Assembly (NCBI GenBank): GCA_963942565.1
Contig: OZ012701.1
Span: 26,074,300 to 26,138,299, forward strand
Reading direction: 5' to 3'
Origin: Maea johnstoni
Lineage: Eukaryota > Annelida > Polychaeta > Spionida > Magelonidae
DNA length: 64,000 nucleotides
Positions within the stretch are counted from its first letter, which is position 1. Every line of letters begins with the position of its first letter. Below are positions 13,601 through 26,464 of this stretch, piece after piece. A program made the translations under genes and the position numbers. The notes beneath the pieces are model-generated. The model saw only the letters and a list, made by a program, of their open reading frames with translations. It was not told the origin of the DNA and made no database searches.

Positions 13601-16493
13601 TTTGTAGCATAAGAGATTCTTTTTTCAGTTCTACATGACCTCAGAAACCAAAAAAACTCCTAAAATGACCTTTAGAAAATTTCCAAAAACATAAAGTTGG
13701 TTATTTCTTATAAGTAAAACATGAAATAAGGGTAAAATTAAGCAGGGAATTGCAACAAATTAGTTTCAGGCTGAAAACATAGAGCCTTCTCATGGTAGAA
13801 GGTCATTTCAAGGTGAAATCTACAAATTCTGGTTCTTTTAGCCCCATATCTTAAAAATTGACATTAATTTGTTAAGCAATGTACTTAAAATTATTAGGGA
13901 ATAGAATTCCCTACAATTTGATGTATAGAACATGAAAATCGGTTACAAAATGGCTGCCGTATGGCCCATTTTATAGTGGGAAAATACCCTAATATGGAGC
14001 AAATGAGAGAAACATTTGCTTTTTTGGCAGATTTTTTTTGTTTTAGCAGATATCTTGATTCTATTAGTGCTAAAATACTCAGAAGAAGACTGTGTAACAG
14101 GAAATATCTTCATTTGTAGCATAAGAGCTTCTTTTTTCAGTTCTACATGACCTCAGAAACCAAAAAAACTCCTAAAATGACCTTTAGAAAATTTCCAAAA
14201 ACATAAAGTTGGTTATTTCTTATAAGTAAAACACGAAATAAGGGTAGAATTAAGCAGGGAATTGCAACAAATTAGTTTCAGGCTAAAAAAATAGAGCCTT
14301 CTCCTGGTACAAGGTCATTTCAAGGTGAAATCTACAAATTCTGGTCCTTATAGCCCCATATTTTTAAAATTGACAATAATTTGTTAGCAATGTACTTCGT
14401 AATCAGTAGAAAATGGAATTCCCTACAATTTGATGTATAGAACATGAAAATCGGTTACAAAATGGCTGCCGTATGGCGCATTTTATAGTGGGAAAATACC
14501 CTAATATGCAGCAAATGAGAGAAACATTTGCTTTTTTGGCAGATTTTTTTTGTTTTAGCATATATCTTGATTCTATTAGTGCTAAAATACTCAGAAGAAG
14601 ACTGTGTAACAGGAAATATCTTCATTTGTAGCATAAGAGCTTCTTTTTTCAGTTCTACATGACCTCAGAAACCAAAAAAACTCCTAAAATGACCTTTAGA
14701 AAATTTCCAAAAACATAAAGTTGGTTATTTCTTATAAGTAAAACATGAAATAAGGGTAGAATTAAGCAGGGAATTGCAACAAATTAGTTTCAGGCTGAAA
14801 ACATAGAGCCTTCTCCTGGTACAAGGTCATTTCAAGGTGAAATCTACAAATTCTGGTTCTTTTAGCCCCATATTTTTAAAATTGACAACAATTTGTTAGC
14901 AATGTACTTAGTAATCAGTAGAGAATGGAATTCCCTACAATTTGATGTATAGAACATGAAAATCGGTTACAAAATGGCTGCCGTATGGCCCATTTTATAG
15001 TGGGAAAATACCCTAATATGCAGCAAATGAGAGAAACATTTGCTTTTTTGGCAGAATTTTTTTGTTTTAGCAGATATCTTGATTCTATTAGTACTAAAAT
15101 ACTCAGAAGAAGACTGTGTAACAGGAAATATCTTCATTTGTAGCATAAGAGCTTCTTTTTTCAGTTCAACATGACCTCAGAAACCAAAAAAACTCCTAAA
15201 ATGACCTTTAGAAAATTTCCAAAAAAATAAAGTTGGTAATTTCTTATAAGTAAAACATGAAATAAGGGTAAAATTAAGCAGGGAATTGCAACAAATTAGT
15301 TTCAGGCTGAAAACATAGAGCCTTCTCATGGTAGAAGGTCATTTCAAGGTGAAATTTACAAATTCTGGTTCTTTTAGCCCCATATCTTTCAAATTGACAA
15401 TAATTTGTTAAGCAATGTACTTAATATTATTAGGGAATAGAATTCCCTACAATTTGATGTATAGAACATGAAAATCGGTTACAAAATGGCTGCCGTATGG
15501 CCCATTTTATAGTGGGAAAATACCCTAATATGGAGCAAATGAGAGAAACATTTGCTTTTTTGGCAGATTTGTTTTGTTTTAGCAGATATCTTGATTCTAT
15601 TAGTGCTAAAATACTCAGAAGAAGACTGTGTAACAGGAAATATCTTCATTTGTAGCATAAGAGCTTCTTTTTTCAGTTCTACATGACCTCAGAAACCAAA
15701 AAAACTCCTAAAATGACCTTTAGAAAATTTCCAAAAACATAAAGTTGGTTATTTCTTATAAGTAAAACATGAAATAAGGGTAGAATTAAGCAGGGAATTG
15801 CAACAAATTAGTTTCAGGCTGAAAAAATAGAGCCTTCTCCTGGTACAAGGTCATTTCAAGGTGAAATCTACAAATTCTGGTTCTTTTAGCCCCATATCTC
15901 TCAAATTGACAATAATGTGTTAAGCAATGTACTTAGTAATCAGTAGAGAATGGAATTCCCTACAATTTGATGTATAGAACATGAAAATCAGTTACAAAAT
16001 GGCTGCCGTATGGCCCATTTTATAGTGGGAAAATACCCTAATATGGAGGAAGTGAGAGAAACATTTGCTTTTTTGGCAGAATTTTATTTGTTTTAACATA
16101 TATCTTGATTATATTGGTGCTAAGTTACTCAGGATAAGACTGTGTAACAGGAAATATCTTCACTTGTAGCATAGCAGCTTCATTTCTTAGTTTCACATGA
16201 CCCCAGAAACCCCAAAAAACCCAAAAATGACCTTTAGAAAATTTCCAAAAACATAAAGTTGGTTATTTCTTATAAGTAAAACATGAAATAAGGGTAGAAT
16301 TAAGCAGGGAATTGCAACAGGTTAGTTTCAGGCTGAAAAAATAAAGCCTTCTTATGGTACAAGGTCATTTCAAGGTGAAATCTACAAATTCTGGTTCTTT
16401 TAGCCCCATATTTTCAGAATTAACAATAATTTGTTAATCAATGTACCTAGTAATCATTAGGGAATAGAATTCCCTACAATTTGATGGATAGAA
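10664..16493. repeat. 512-bp satellite array, right part
   Basis: The array resumes in phase after the inserted element. Monomer starts are 10857, 11368, 11880, 12393, 12905, 13418, 13930, 14443, 14954, 15467 and 15980. Variants again give the order B-C-D-E-F-G-H (CTCGGAAGAAG at 11368, AGAAGGAGAC at 12393, GGCGCATTTT at 13418 and 14443). From about 15467 rightwards the monomers accumulate substitutions; the 15980 copy differs from all others at many positions (for example CAGTTACAAAATGG and a changed run at 16100-16230). Confidence 0.96.
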
Positions 16494-17635
16494 CATGAAA
16501 ATCGGTTACAAAATGGTAGCCGTATGGCTAAAGAACATAATTAACCATTATAGAGTATGACAGAGCACTTGGCAGAGGCTTTGATTTAAAGAAAAACATC
16601 TCTGTACAAACTGATATTATGCCTACATACTACCTTTGACATGTTGTTATTATTTCCAGAAGCATACTTCCATAGAGATATCCATTAAAAAGTTATATAT
16701 CACTCAACATTGAAAAAATTGGTATATTTTCATGAAATATGTCATTTTTACACTATTTGCCTGACTTCACTGATAGCTACTGAATCCAAATTACATTCTA
16801 GGAGGCTGAGATTTTTCTTGTTGCTCTACAACCTGTCTGTCTAGTGTATTAGGTCATTAGTTGTTCACAGAATTGCTTAATTTCAGAATTTGGACACGAC
16901 AAGTTTTTGAAAAAACCTGAATATTGGCAAAATATGGGTTTCTTGATAATTAAGTCAACAAATATCAATAATATGGTATAGAAAGCAATTAGAAAGTTAT
17001 AGAAAATAGGATTCCCTACAATTTGGTGTATGGAACATGAAAACTGGAAACAAAATGGCTGCTGTATGGCTGAAAAACTAATTCCCCATCATAAAGTATA
17101 GGGGATAACCTGACAAGTGATGTGATTTGAAGTAAACACTGTTTGTACAAGGTGATGTTATGCCTACCTACTCCTTTTGATACGTCGTAATCTTTTCCTG
17201 AAGTATTTTACCATACGGTTTTCCATTAAAAAGTTATATATCAATGGCCATTGTAAAATATGGTCTATTTCAATCTAATATGTCGATTTTACACTTTTAT
17301 CCTTACTTCAATGATAGCTACTGAGGCGAAATTGCATCCTAGGAGTCTGAGATTTTTCTTGGTGCTCTGCAACATGTCTGTCTAATGTATCAGGACATAT
17401 ATTGGTGGAAGAATTGCCTAATTTCAAAATTTGGACACGACAAGTTTTCAAAAAACCCGAAAAAGAGCAAAATATGGGTTTCTTGATAACTAAGTCATTA
17501 ACTATCAATAATATGTTATAGAAAGTAATTAGAAAGTTATAGGGAATTGCTTTCCCTACAATTTGGTATATAGTACATGATAATTGGACACAAAATGGCT
17601 GCCTTATAGCTTAAAAACTATCCCAAGGAGCACTT
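16494..17635. repeat. Divergent ~540-bp satellite monomers at the array edge
   Basis: Two full units (16494-17036 and 17037-17576) and the start of a third share with the 512-bp satellite only the box TTCCCTACAATTTG...ACATGA...ACAAAATGG. The rest of the unit is different but matches between the two copies, for example CTGAGATTTTTCTTG and TTTGGACACGACAAGTTTT. They look like older relatives of the main monomer stranded at the boundary. The array stops at about 17635. Confidence 0.88.
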
Positions 17636-18110
17636 TCGGGGTCTGAAATACCTGAAATAAGAGTACCTTTGACCCCTTGTAACAAAAGAATGAGAATTTT
17701 TATGCCTTAAATGCACCCAAATTCCTTTAGAACATGTCCTAAGGAATAGTTATTCATAACTATCTTTACAATTTCCTGCAACAATAAACATAAGAATAAT
17801 CATTAAAAGGTGCTGCTTATAGTTACCTCAGGGGTAAGAAATACAGCCACCATGGGCTCAAGGTTCTAATAGGGGTACTTCAAGGCCCACTAAGAGGCTC
17901 AGATGCCACAGGAACCCCCCACCTAAGGTAGATAACTCTTCAGAAGGGTCTAATGAAGAGTTATATGAAGTTTGGGCTTAATAATGGGCCTATGGATTAA
18001 GTTATGAAGGGTAAAAGTTGACCTGTCAAGGCTAAGGACTTATTGATGTCCCGACTGAAATACCTAGAATTAGGCTTACTGTGACCCCTCATACCTAGAG
18101 AATGAGAGTA
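17636..18110 (-). repeat. Inverted copy of the 402-bp satellite
   Basis: This block is the reverse complement of the satellite that follows. It reads CTGAAATACCT, then CCTTAAATGC and GAACATGTCCTAAGGAATAG, the complements of the plus-strand motifs AGGTATTTCAG and CTTAGGACATGTTC. It ends in AATGAGAGTAG just before a G tract. With the plus-strand array it forms a head-to-head junction, with the arms closest near 18067 and 18162. Confidence 0.88.
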
Positions 18111-21100
18111 GTGGGGGGGGGCCTTAGACCTGAAGTGGGTGGTATGCTTTTTTGCTTTTAGGTATTTCAGTCGCGACATCAATAAGTCCTTGGCCTTGAC
18201 AGGTCAACTTTTACCCTTCATAACTTAATCCATAGGCCCTCTATTAAGCCCAAACTTCATATAACTCATTATTAGACCCTTCTAAAGAGTTATCTATCTT
18301 AGGTGGGGGGTTTCTGTGGCATTTGAGCCTCGTAGCGGGCCTTGAAGTACCCCTATTCGAACCTTGAGCCCGCGATGGCTGTATTTCTTACCCCTTGGAT
18401 GTCCAAACTTCTAAATTTTTTCCTGAGGCCCCCTACTGATATAGGCCCTATTAAATTATGAATAACTCTTCCTTAGGACATGCTCTAAAGGAATTTGGTT
18501 CCACTTAAGGCATAACTACTCTCATTCTCTAGTTATGAGGGGTCAAAGTAAGCCTAATTCTAGGTATTTCAGTCGCGACATCAATAAGTCCTTGGCCTTG
18601 ACAGGTCAACTTTTACCCTTCATAACTTAATCCATAGGCCCTCTATTAAGCCCAAACTTCATATAACTCTTCATGAGACCCTTCTGAAGAGTAATCTATC
18701 TTAGGTGGGGGATTCCTGTGTCATTTGAGCCTCTTAGTGGGCCTTGAAGTACCCCTACTCGAACCTTGAGCCCGCGGTGTCTGTATTTCTTAACCCTTGG
18801 ATGTCCAAACTTCTAAAATTTTTCCTGAGGCCCCCTACTGATATAGGCCTTATAAGGTTATGAATAACTCTTCCTTAGGACATTTTCCAAAGGAATCTGG
18901 TTCCATTTAAGGCGTAACTACTCTCATTCTCTAGTTATGAGGGGTCAAAGTAAGCCTAATTCTAGGTATTTCAGTCGCGACATCAATAAGTCCTTGGCCT
19001 TGACAGGTCAACGTTTACCCTTCATAACTCAATCCATAGGCCCTCTATTAAGCCCAAACTTCATATAACCCTTCAAAAGACCCTTCTAAAGAGTAATCTA
19101 TCTTAGGTTGGGGGTTCCTGTGGCATTTGAGCCTCTTAGTGGGCCTTGAAGTACCCCTACTCAAACCTTGAGCCCGCGGTGTCTGTATTTCTTAACCCTT
19201 GGATGTCCAAACTTCTAAAATTTTTCCTGAGGCCCCCTACTGATATAGGCCTTATAAGGTTATGAATAACTCTTCCTTAGGACATTTTCCAAAGGAATCT
19301 GGTTCCATTTAAGGCGTAACTACTCTCATTCTCTAGTTATGAGGGGTCAAAGTAAGCCTAATTCTAGGTATTTCAGTCGCGACATCAATAAGTCCTTGGC
19401 CTTGACAGGTCAACGTTTACCCTTCATAACTCAATCCATAGGCCCTCTATTAAGCCCAAACTTCATATAACCCTTCAAAAGACCCTTCTAAAGAGTAATC
19501 TATCTTAGGTTGGGGGTTCCTGTGGCATTTGAGCCTCTTAGTGGGCCTTGAAGTACCCCTATTCGAACCTTGAGCCCTCGGTGGCTGTATTTCTTACCCC
19601 TTGGATGTCCAAACTTCTAAAATTTTTCCTGAGGCCCCCTACTGATATAGGCCTTATAAGGTTATGAATAACTCTTCCTTAGGACATTTTCCAAAGGAAT
19701 CTGGTTCCATTTAAGGCATAACTACTCTCATTCTCTAGTTATGAGGGGTCAAAGTAAGCCTAATTCTAGGTATTTCAGTCGCGACATCAATAAGTCCTTG
19801 GCCTTGACAGGTCAACTTTTACCCTTCATAACTTAATCCATAGGCCCTCTATTAAGCCCAAACTTCATATAACTCATTATTAGACCCTTCTAAAGAGTTA
19901 TCTATCTTAGGTGGGGGGTTTCTGTGGCATTTGAGCCTCGTAGCGGGCCTTGAAGTACCCCTATTCGAACCTTGAGCCCGCGATGGCTGTATTTCTTACC
20001 CCTTGGATGTCCAAACTTCTAAATTTTTTCCTGAGGCCCCCTACTGATATAGGCCCTATTAAATTATGAATAACTCTACCTTAGGACATGCTCTAAAGGA
20101 ATTTGGTTCCATTTAAGGCATAACTACTCAAATTCTCTAGTTATGAGGGGTCAAAGTAAGCCTAATTCTAGGTATTTCAGTCGCGACATCAATAAGTCCT
20201 TGGCCTTGACAGGTCAACATGTTCTAAAGGAATTTGGTTCCATTTAAGGCATAACTACTCTTATTCTCTGGTTATGAGGGGTCAAAGTAAGCCTAATTCT
20301 AGGTATTTCAGTCGCGACATCAATAAGTCCTTGGCCTTGATAGGTCAACTTTTACCCTTCATAACTTAATCCATAGGCCCTCTATTACGCCCACACTTCA
20401 TATAACTCTTTATAGGACCCTTCTCAAGAGTAATCCATCTTAGACGGGGGTTCCTGTGGCATTTGAGCCTCTTAGTGGGCCTTGAAGTACCCCTATTTGA
20501 ACCTTGAGCCCGCGGTGGCTGTATTTCTTACCCCTTGGATGTCCAAACTTCTAAAAATTTTCCTGAGGCCCCTTACTAATTTAGGCCCTATTAAGTTATG
20601 ATTAACTCTTCCTAAGGACATGTTCTAAAGGAATTTGGGTCCATTTAAGGCATAACTACTCTCATTCTCTAGGTATGAGGGGTCGAAGTAAGCCTAATTC
20701 CAGGTATTTCAGTCGCGACATCAATAAGTCCTTGGCCTTGACAGGTAAACTTTTACCCTTCATAACTTAATCCATAGGCCCTCTACTAAGCCCAGACTTC
20801 ATATAACTCTTCATGAGACCCTTCCAAAGAGTAATCTATCTTAGGTGGGGGGTTCCTGTGGCATTTGAGCCTCTTAGTGGGCCTTGAAGTACCCCTATTC
20901 GAACCTTGAGCCCGCGATGGCTGTATTTCTTACCCCTTGGATGTCCAAACTTCTAAATTTTTTCCTGAGGCCCCCTACTGATATAGGCCCTATTAAATTA
21001 TGAATAACTCTTCCTTAGGACATGCTCTAAAGGAATTTGGTTCCATTTAAGGCATAACTACTCTCATTCTCTAGTTATGAGGGGTCAAAGTAAGCCTAAT

Positions 21101-21181
21101 TCTAGGTATTTCAGTCGCGACATCAATAAGTCCTTGGCCTTGACAGGTCAACATGTTCTAAAGGAATTTGGTTCCATTTAA

Positions 21182-21491
21182 CCCTTGTCATGCTAGACCC
21201 CCAAAATGGGAGAACCTATCCCCTGGGACCAGGGATAGTGTAGGTCTACCCACCAAACAGAAGGATTTCATAGATTTCTATTACTGTTTCAGTAATGTGC
21301 TTCACAAACTGAAATAGAAACATAGTAAAAGGTAAAACCTTGATAACTAGTAAAATTCAATACCCTATAATCGACCTATGTAGTTTTTATTTTGATTAGT
21401 GCAAGGGTACCCAAAGACCGGATATATCCGGTGTTGGTCACACAGGCAAGATTTGTAGCACCGGATATATCCGGTGTTAGCAAGAGCAGGG
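21182..21491. mobile_element. 310-bp TTAA element (piggyBac-type MITE), copy 1
   Basis: It is flanked by TTAA at 21178-21181 and 21492-21495. The ends are CCCTTGTCATGCT and AGCAAGAGCAGGG, imperfect inverted repeats matching at 10 of 13 positions. The right third contains two copies of the palindrome CCGGATATATCCGG (near 21419 and 21462). The middle, around 21350-21400, resembles part of the 1735-bp element (near 9563-9600), sharing AATCGAC and TTTTTATTT in the same order. Confidence 0.86.
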
Positions 21492-22430
21492 TTAAGGCAT
21501 AACTACTCTTATTCTCTGGTTATGAGGGGTCAAAGTAAGCCTAATTCTAGGTATTTCAGTCGCGACATCAATAAGTCCTTGGCCTTGACAGGTCAACTTT
21601 TACCCTTCATAACTTAATCCATAGGCCCTCTATTAAGCCCAAACTTCATATAACTCTTCATTACACCCTTCCAAAGAGTTATCTATCTTAGGTGGGGGGT
21701 TCCTGTGGCATTTGAGCCTCTTAGTGGGCCTTGAAGTACCCCTATTTGAACCTTGAGCCCGCGGTGGCTGTATTTCTTACCCCTTGGATGTCCAAACTTC
21801 TAAAAATTTTCCTGAGGCCCCTTACTAATTTAGGCCCTATTAAGTTATGATTAACTCTTCCTAAGGACATGTTCTAAAGGAATTTGGGTCCATTTAAGGC
21901 ATAACTACTCTCATTCTCTAGGTATGAGGGGTCGAAGTAAGCCTAATTCCAGGTATTTCAGTCGCGACATCAATAAGTCCTTGGCCTTGACAGGTAAACT
22001 TTTACCCTTCATAACTTAATCCATAGGCCCTCTACTAAGCCCAGACTTCATATAACTCTTCATGAGACCCTTCCAAAGAGTAATCTATCTTAGGTGGGGG
22101 GTTCCTGTGGCATTTGAGCCTCTTAGTGGGCCTTGAAGTACCCCTATTCGAACCTTGAGCCCGCGATGGCTGTATTTCTTACCCCTTGGATGTCCAAACT
22201 TCTAAATTTTTTCCTGAGGCCCCCTACTGATATAGGCCCTATTAAATTATGAATAACTCTTCCTTAGGACATGCTCTAAAGGAATTTGGTTCCATTTAAG
22301 GCATAACTACTCTCATTCTCTAGTTATGAGGGGTCAAAGTAAGCCTAATTCTAGGTATTTCAGTCGCGACATCAATAAGTCCTTGGCCTTGACAGGTCAA
22401 CATGTTCTAAAGGAATTTGGTTCCATTTAA

Positions 22431-22740
22431 CCCTTGTCATGCTAGACCCCCAAAATGGGAGAACCTATCCCCTGGGACCAGGGATAGTGTAGGTCTACCC
22501 ACCAAACAGAAGGATTTCATAGATTTCTATTACTGTTTCAGTAATGTGCTTCACAAACTGAAATAGAAACATAGTAAAAGGTAAAACCTTGATAACTAGT
22601 AAAATTCAATACCCTATAATCGACCTATGTAGTTTTTATTTTGATTAGTGCAAGGGTACCCAAAGACCGGATATATCCGGTGTTGGTCACACAGGCAAGA
22701 TTTGTAGCACCGGATATATCCGGTGTTAGCAAGAGCAGGG
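22431..22740. mobile_element. 310-bp TTAA element (piggyBac-type MITE), copy 2
   Basis: By eye it is identical to copy 1, in the same satellite position, with TTAA at 22427-22430 and 22741-22744. It lies exactly 1249 bp downstream (402+402+445). Two independent insertions at the same base with identical sequence are unlikely, so this copy was made by duplication of the surrounding satellite block. Confidence 0.88.
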
Positions 22741-24015
22741 TTAAGGCATAACTACTCTTATTCTCTGGTTATGAGGGGTCAAAGTAAGCCTAATTCTAGG
22801 TATTTCAGTCGCGACATCAATAAGTCCTTGGCCTTGATAGGTCAACTTTTACCCTTCATAACTTAATCCATAGGCCCTCTATTACGCCCACACTTCATAT
22901 AACTCTTTATAGGACCCTTCTCAAGAGTAATCCATCTTAGACGGGGGTTCCTGTGGCATTTGAGCCTCTTAGTGGGCCTTGAAGTACCCCTATTTGAACC
23001 TTGAGCCCGCGGTGGCTGTATTTCTTACCCCTTGGATGTCCAAACTTCTAAAAATTTTCCTGAGGCCCCCTACTGATATAGTCCTTATTAGGTTATGAAT
23101 AACTCTTCCTTAGGACATTTTCTAAAGGAATCTGGTTCCATTTAAGGCATAACTACTCTCATTCTCTAGTTATGAGGGGTCAAAGTAAGCCTAATTCTAG
23201 GTATTTCAGTCGCGACATCAATAAGTCCTTGGCCTTGACAGGTCAACTTTTACCCTTCATAACTTAATCCATAGGCCCTCTATTAAGCCCAAACTTCATA
23301 TAACTCTTCATTACACCCTTCCAAAGAGTTATCTATCTTAGGTGGGGGGTTCCTGTGGCATTTGAGCCTCTTAGTGGGCCTTGAAGTACCCCTATTCGAA
23401 CCTTGAGCCCGCGGTGGCTGTATTTCTTACCCCTTGGATGTCCAAACTTCTAAAAATTTTCCTGAGGCCCCTTACTAATTTAGGCCCTATTAAGTTATGA
23501 TTAACTCTTCCTAAGGACATGTTCTAAAGGAATTTGGGTCCATTTAAGGCATAACTACTCTCATTCTCTAGTTATGAGGGGTCAAAGTAAGCCTAATTCT
23601 AGGTATTTCAGTCGCGACATCAATAAGTCCTTGGCCTTGACAGGTCAATTTTACCCTTCATAACTTAATCCATAGGCCCTCTTTTGAGCCCAAACTTCAT
23701 ATAACTCTTCATGAGACCCTTCCAAAGAGTTATCTATCATAGGTGGGGGGTTCCTGTGACATTTGAGCCTCTTAGTGGGCCTTGAAGTACCCCTATTTGA
23801 ACCTTGAGCCCGCGGTGGCTGTATTTCTTACCCCTTGGATGTCCAAACTTCTCAAATTTCTCCTGAGGCCCCCTACTGATATAGGCCCTATTAAGTTATG
23901 AAAAACTCTTCCTTAGGACATGTTCTAAAGGAATTTGGTTCCATTTAAGGCATAACTACTCTCATTCTCTAGTTATGAGGGGTCAAAATAAGCCTAATTC
24001 TAGGTATTTCAGTCG

Positions 24016-26440
24016 GAACTATTGAGTGTGATTGATAACCAGGTAGTATGGTTTGAATGTTGCCTGTCAACAGTGTGTGTTGGTCTTTGTGAGTTACAGT
24101 CACGATTTATGGTGCAAAATACTGTCCTATGTGGCACAAAAATGTCCTATGATTTCCTTCTGATAATGAATGGTGCTCCATCACATATGTCGAATGGTAA
24201 AAATTATTAAGCAAGAAGCATGCAAGCAACAGGAAAACAGCATCATGTCACAAAAGAGGTTTATTACAACACATAGGGTCACTTTCTCAAAATTACTTCA
24301 CTTCTGACACTAAAATTGATTTAAAAGCAATTTTTGGTAATATTCAGTAGTCCCAGGCAACTGGGCTATCAATTTGATAAGCCCATGCAGGTTCAGCCCC
24401 AACAGCACTCTATCCTGATCTTATGACTGTGTTAAAATCACACACTGGCATTGACTTACTACATTTATTGTAGTAAAACTATACATTTTGAGACCTTTGG
24501 CCTTCTAGATTATCTTCTGAATAGGGGTGAACTGAAATAAAACAATTGATATGTATCCAGCTATGACTAATTTCAATTGTAGAACACCTGCAGTGTCACA
24601 CAGTAGCTTTAAATACCTTTTCAGTAGTCGTATTGTTATTTAAACTGTGATTTCTAGCCCAAAACTGGATTTTTACCAAATTTTGGTAAAATTTGGTTGT
24701 CCCAGGCAACTGGGCAATCCATTTTTTCAGCCCAATCAGTCTTTGTCATGTTTGAACTATTTCTAGTACCAAATATATGTTAAATGAACATTTAAGATTT
24801 AAAAAAATATTTTTCAGCATTTTAAGCTATTTTTCGGTTATTTTTTCAACATAGGGGTAGGGGAAAATAAAGTCCCGTAAAATCCCGCTCGAACAACCAA
24901 TGGAGCTCATTTTTGTTTTATTAAGCAGATAAGAGGTTGCTTGTAATTTAGGTATATAATATTGAGTGGTTTTGTACTTATTTGACCACTAAAAACTTAA
25001 AGTTTGTGAAAATTTAAAAAAAAACTGCAAAAAAACAGCATTTTTTGAGACGTTTTTTGAATTCTTTTTCAAGGATAGGAATATGGTGCTTCTGAAAGGT
25101 ATTTGGTAGCTGTACCTGTTGATCACTTGACCAGCATAGCAAATTTGGAGTATCCCAGAGAATTGCAAGTGTCCATACCACCCCCAATTAGAAAATGTCA
25201 CCCCCACCCCTAAAATGAGGGAGGTACCGACCTTCAATTGGCCCTCCAGGGCAAATGTACCCGCGATATAAGTGCAGACAAGCTGATCTGAATAGCTGAG
25301 GGTATAAGGTTTTTGAAAATATAGGTCTCCGAAATTCCCCAGGGGGGGGGGAGGGTTTCGCCCATCAGCTCACGGACTAATAGAGCTAGCCGTCAGTGAT
25401 TGAAAAGAGGAAAAATACGTTTCCCAGCTGTTTGTATGTGCCCAGATTATAGCAAAATGCTTCCCCTCAAAATTTCGGCGGAAGAGTGCTAACATGATTT
25501 TTAAGACTTAACACTAAACCCTACCGTCGTAGTAGTAGGATGAAAACAGGAATGGGAAAATAGGTAGGGTTTATGTGTGAACTAGTTAAGCGGCAGCAAG
25601 TGGCGGCAGCAAACTCGGAGGCCAAGTCACTTTGGGAGTCACTCGGCGTCAGAGCCAAGTATATTTCTTGGATTGTAGGGGTATTTTTACCCCCCTTTAC
25701 TTTGTACCTGGGTACAAAAAATTACCCTTCTTTTACAAATTTGCGGACATGCGGAGGTCTAAAAAAAGACCACTTTTTTCGCGAAATACCTGATTCCCTC
25801 CCCCGGGGATTGGTCAGGCAACGAAAAGATTGCCAATTCACCTCTAAGCTAATTTTCTTCAAACTTCGGGAGGAATACAGTACCATTAAATTTGTGGCCA
25901 TTCAATATTCTGAGAAATACCATAATATCTTCAATTCACATATTTATTGAATATTACCTTTCCTTTACTTGGCACAATGTGCAGTTATGGATGTATTTCT
26001 GCATATGTGTTAATGCTTTCGCATATGTTTAGGAAATAAAGATAAAACTATCAATATCACTATTAAATTTAAAAGAATAAGAATCAGAAAATGTTTATCA
26101 CTTCATTAATTGAAATTGTCAAGCATCTGCGATTTTACGTTTAAAATATGATGCATGGCAAAGATAATATTGATATTAAGATTTCAAGTATAATTTATTT
26201 TGACACGATTTTTCATGGATGAAACATTTCGTACAGGTTGCCACTTCACTTGTCACATTACGGCTAGGTCAGGACTAGCCAGTCATAGTTGAAGCATGAA
26301 ACCGGAGTAACTGGTGCACATCTTTGTATAACCCATAGTCACTGTCAACTTTCTTACAGAGTGCAAAAGTTTACACATGCAGATTGAATCTATGAATAGT
26401 ATATTTCATGTAATACTAGTACTTCATCCGTTTTCCCAAT
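24016..26440. other. Low-copy AT-rich stretch without a supported gene
   Basis: A weak direct repeat about 349 bp apart shares TCCCAGGCAACTGGG (24351 and 24700) and surrounding TTTTGGTAA. A frame of 125 codons at 25573-25950 has no recognisable domain, lies in irregular sequence and is not supported as a gene. A G tract sits at about 25341. Confidence 0.5.
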
Positions 26441-26464
26441 CATTTAAACCGTTAACCATTCATG

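Larger units (their letters stand above)
18162..24015 (+). repeat. 402-bp satellite array
   Basis: The marker TCGCGACATCAATAAGTCC occurs at 18171, 18573, 18975, 19377, 19779, 20181, 20312, 20713, 21115, 21560, 21962, 22364, 22809, 23210 and 23612. Spacing is 401-402 bp, except 131 bp (20181 to 20312) and 445 bp (21115 to 21560 and 22364 to 22809). The 445-bp steps equal a 131-bp short unit plus a 310-bp TTAA element and its 4-bp target duplication. The last unit breaks off inside TTTCAGTCGG at about 24015. No coding potential is seen. Confidence 0.96.

Noticed and set aside
25573-25950. 125-codon frame as a possible gene
   Set aside because: No domain, no homologous pattern, irregular G/C runs at its edges and no linked splice sites or promoter.
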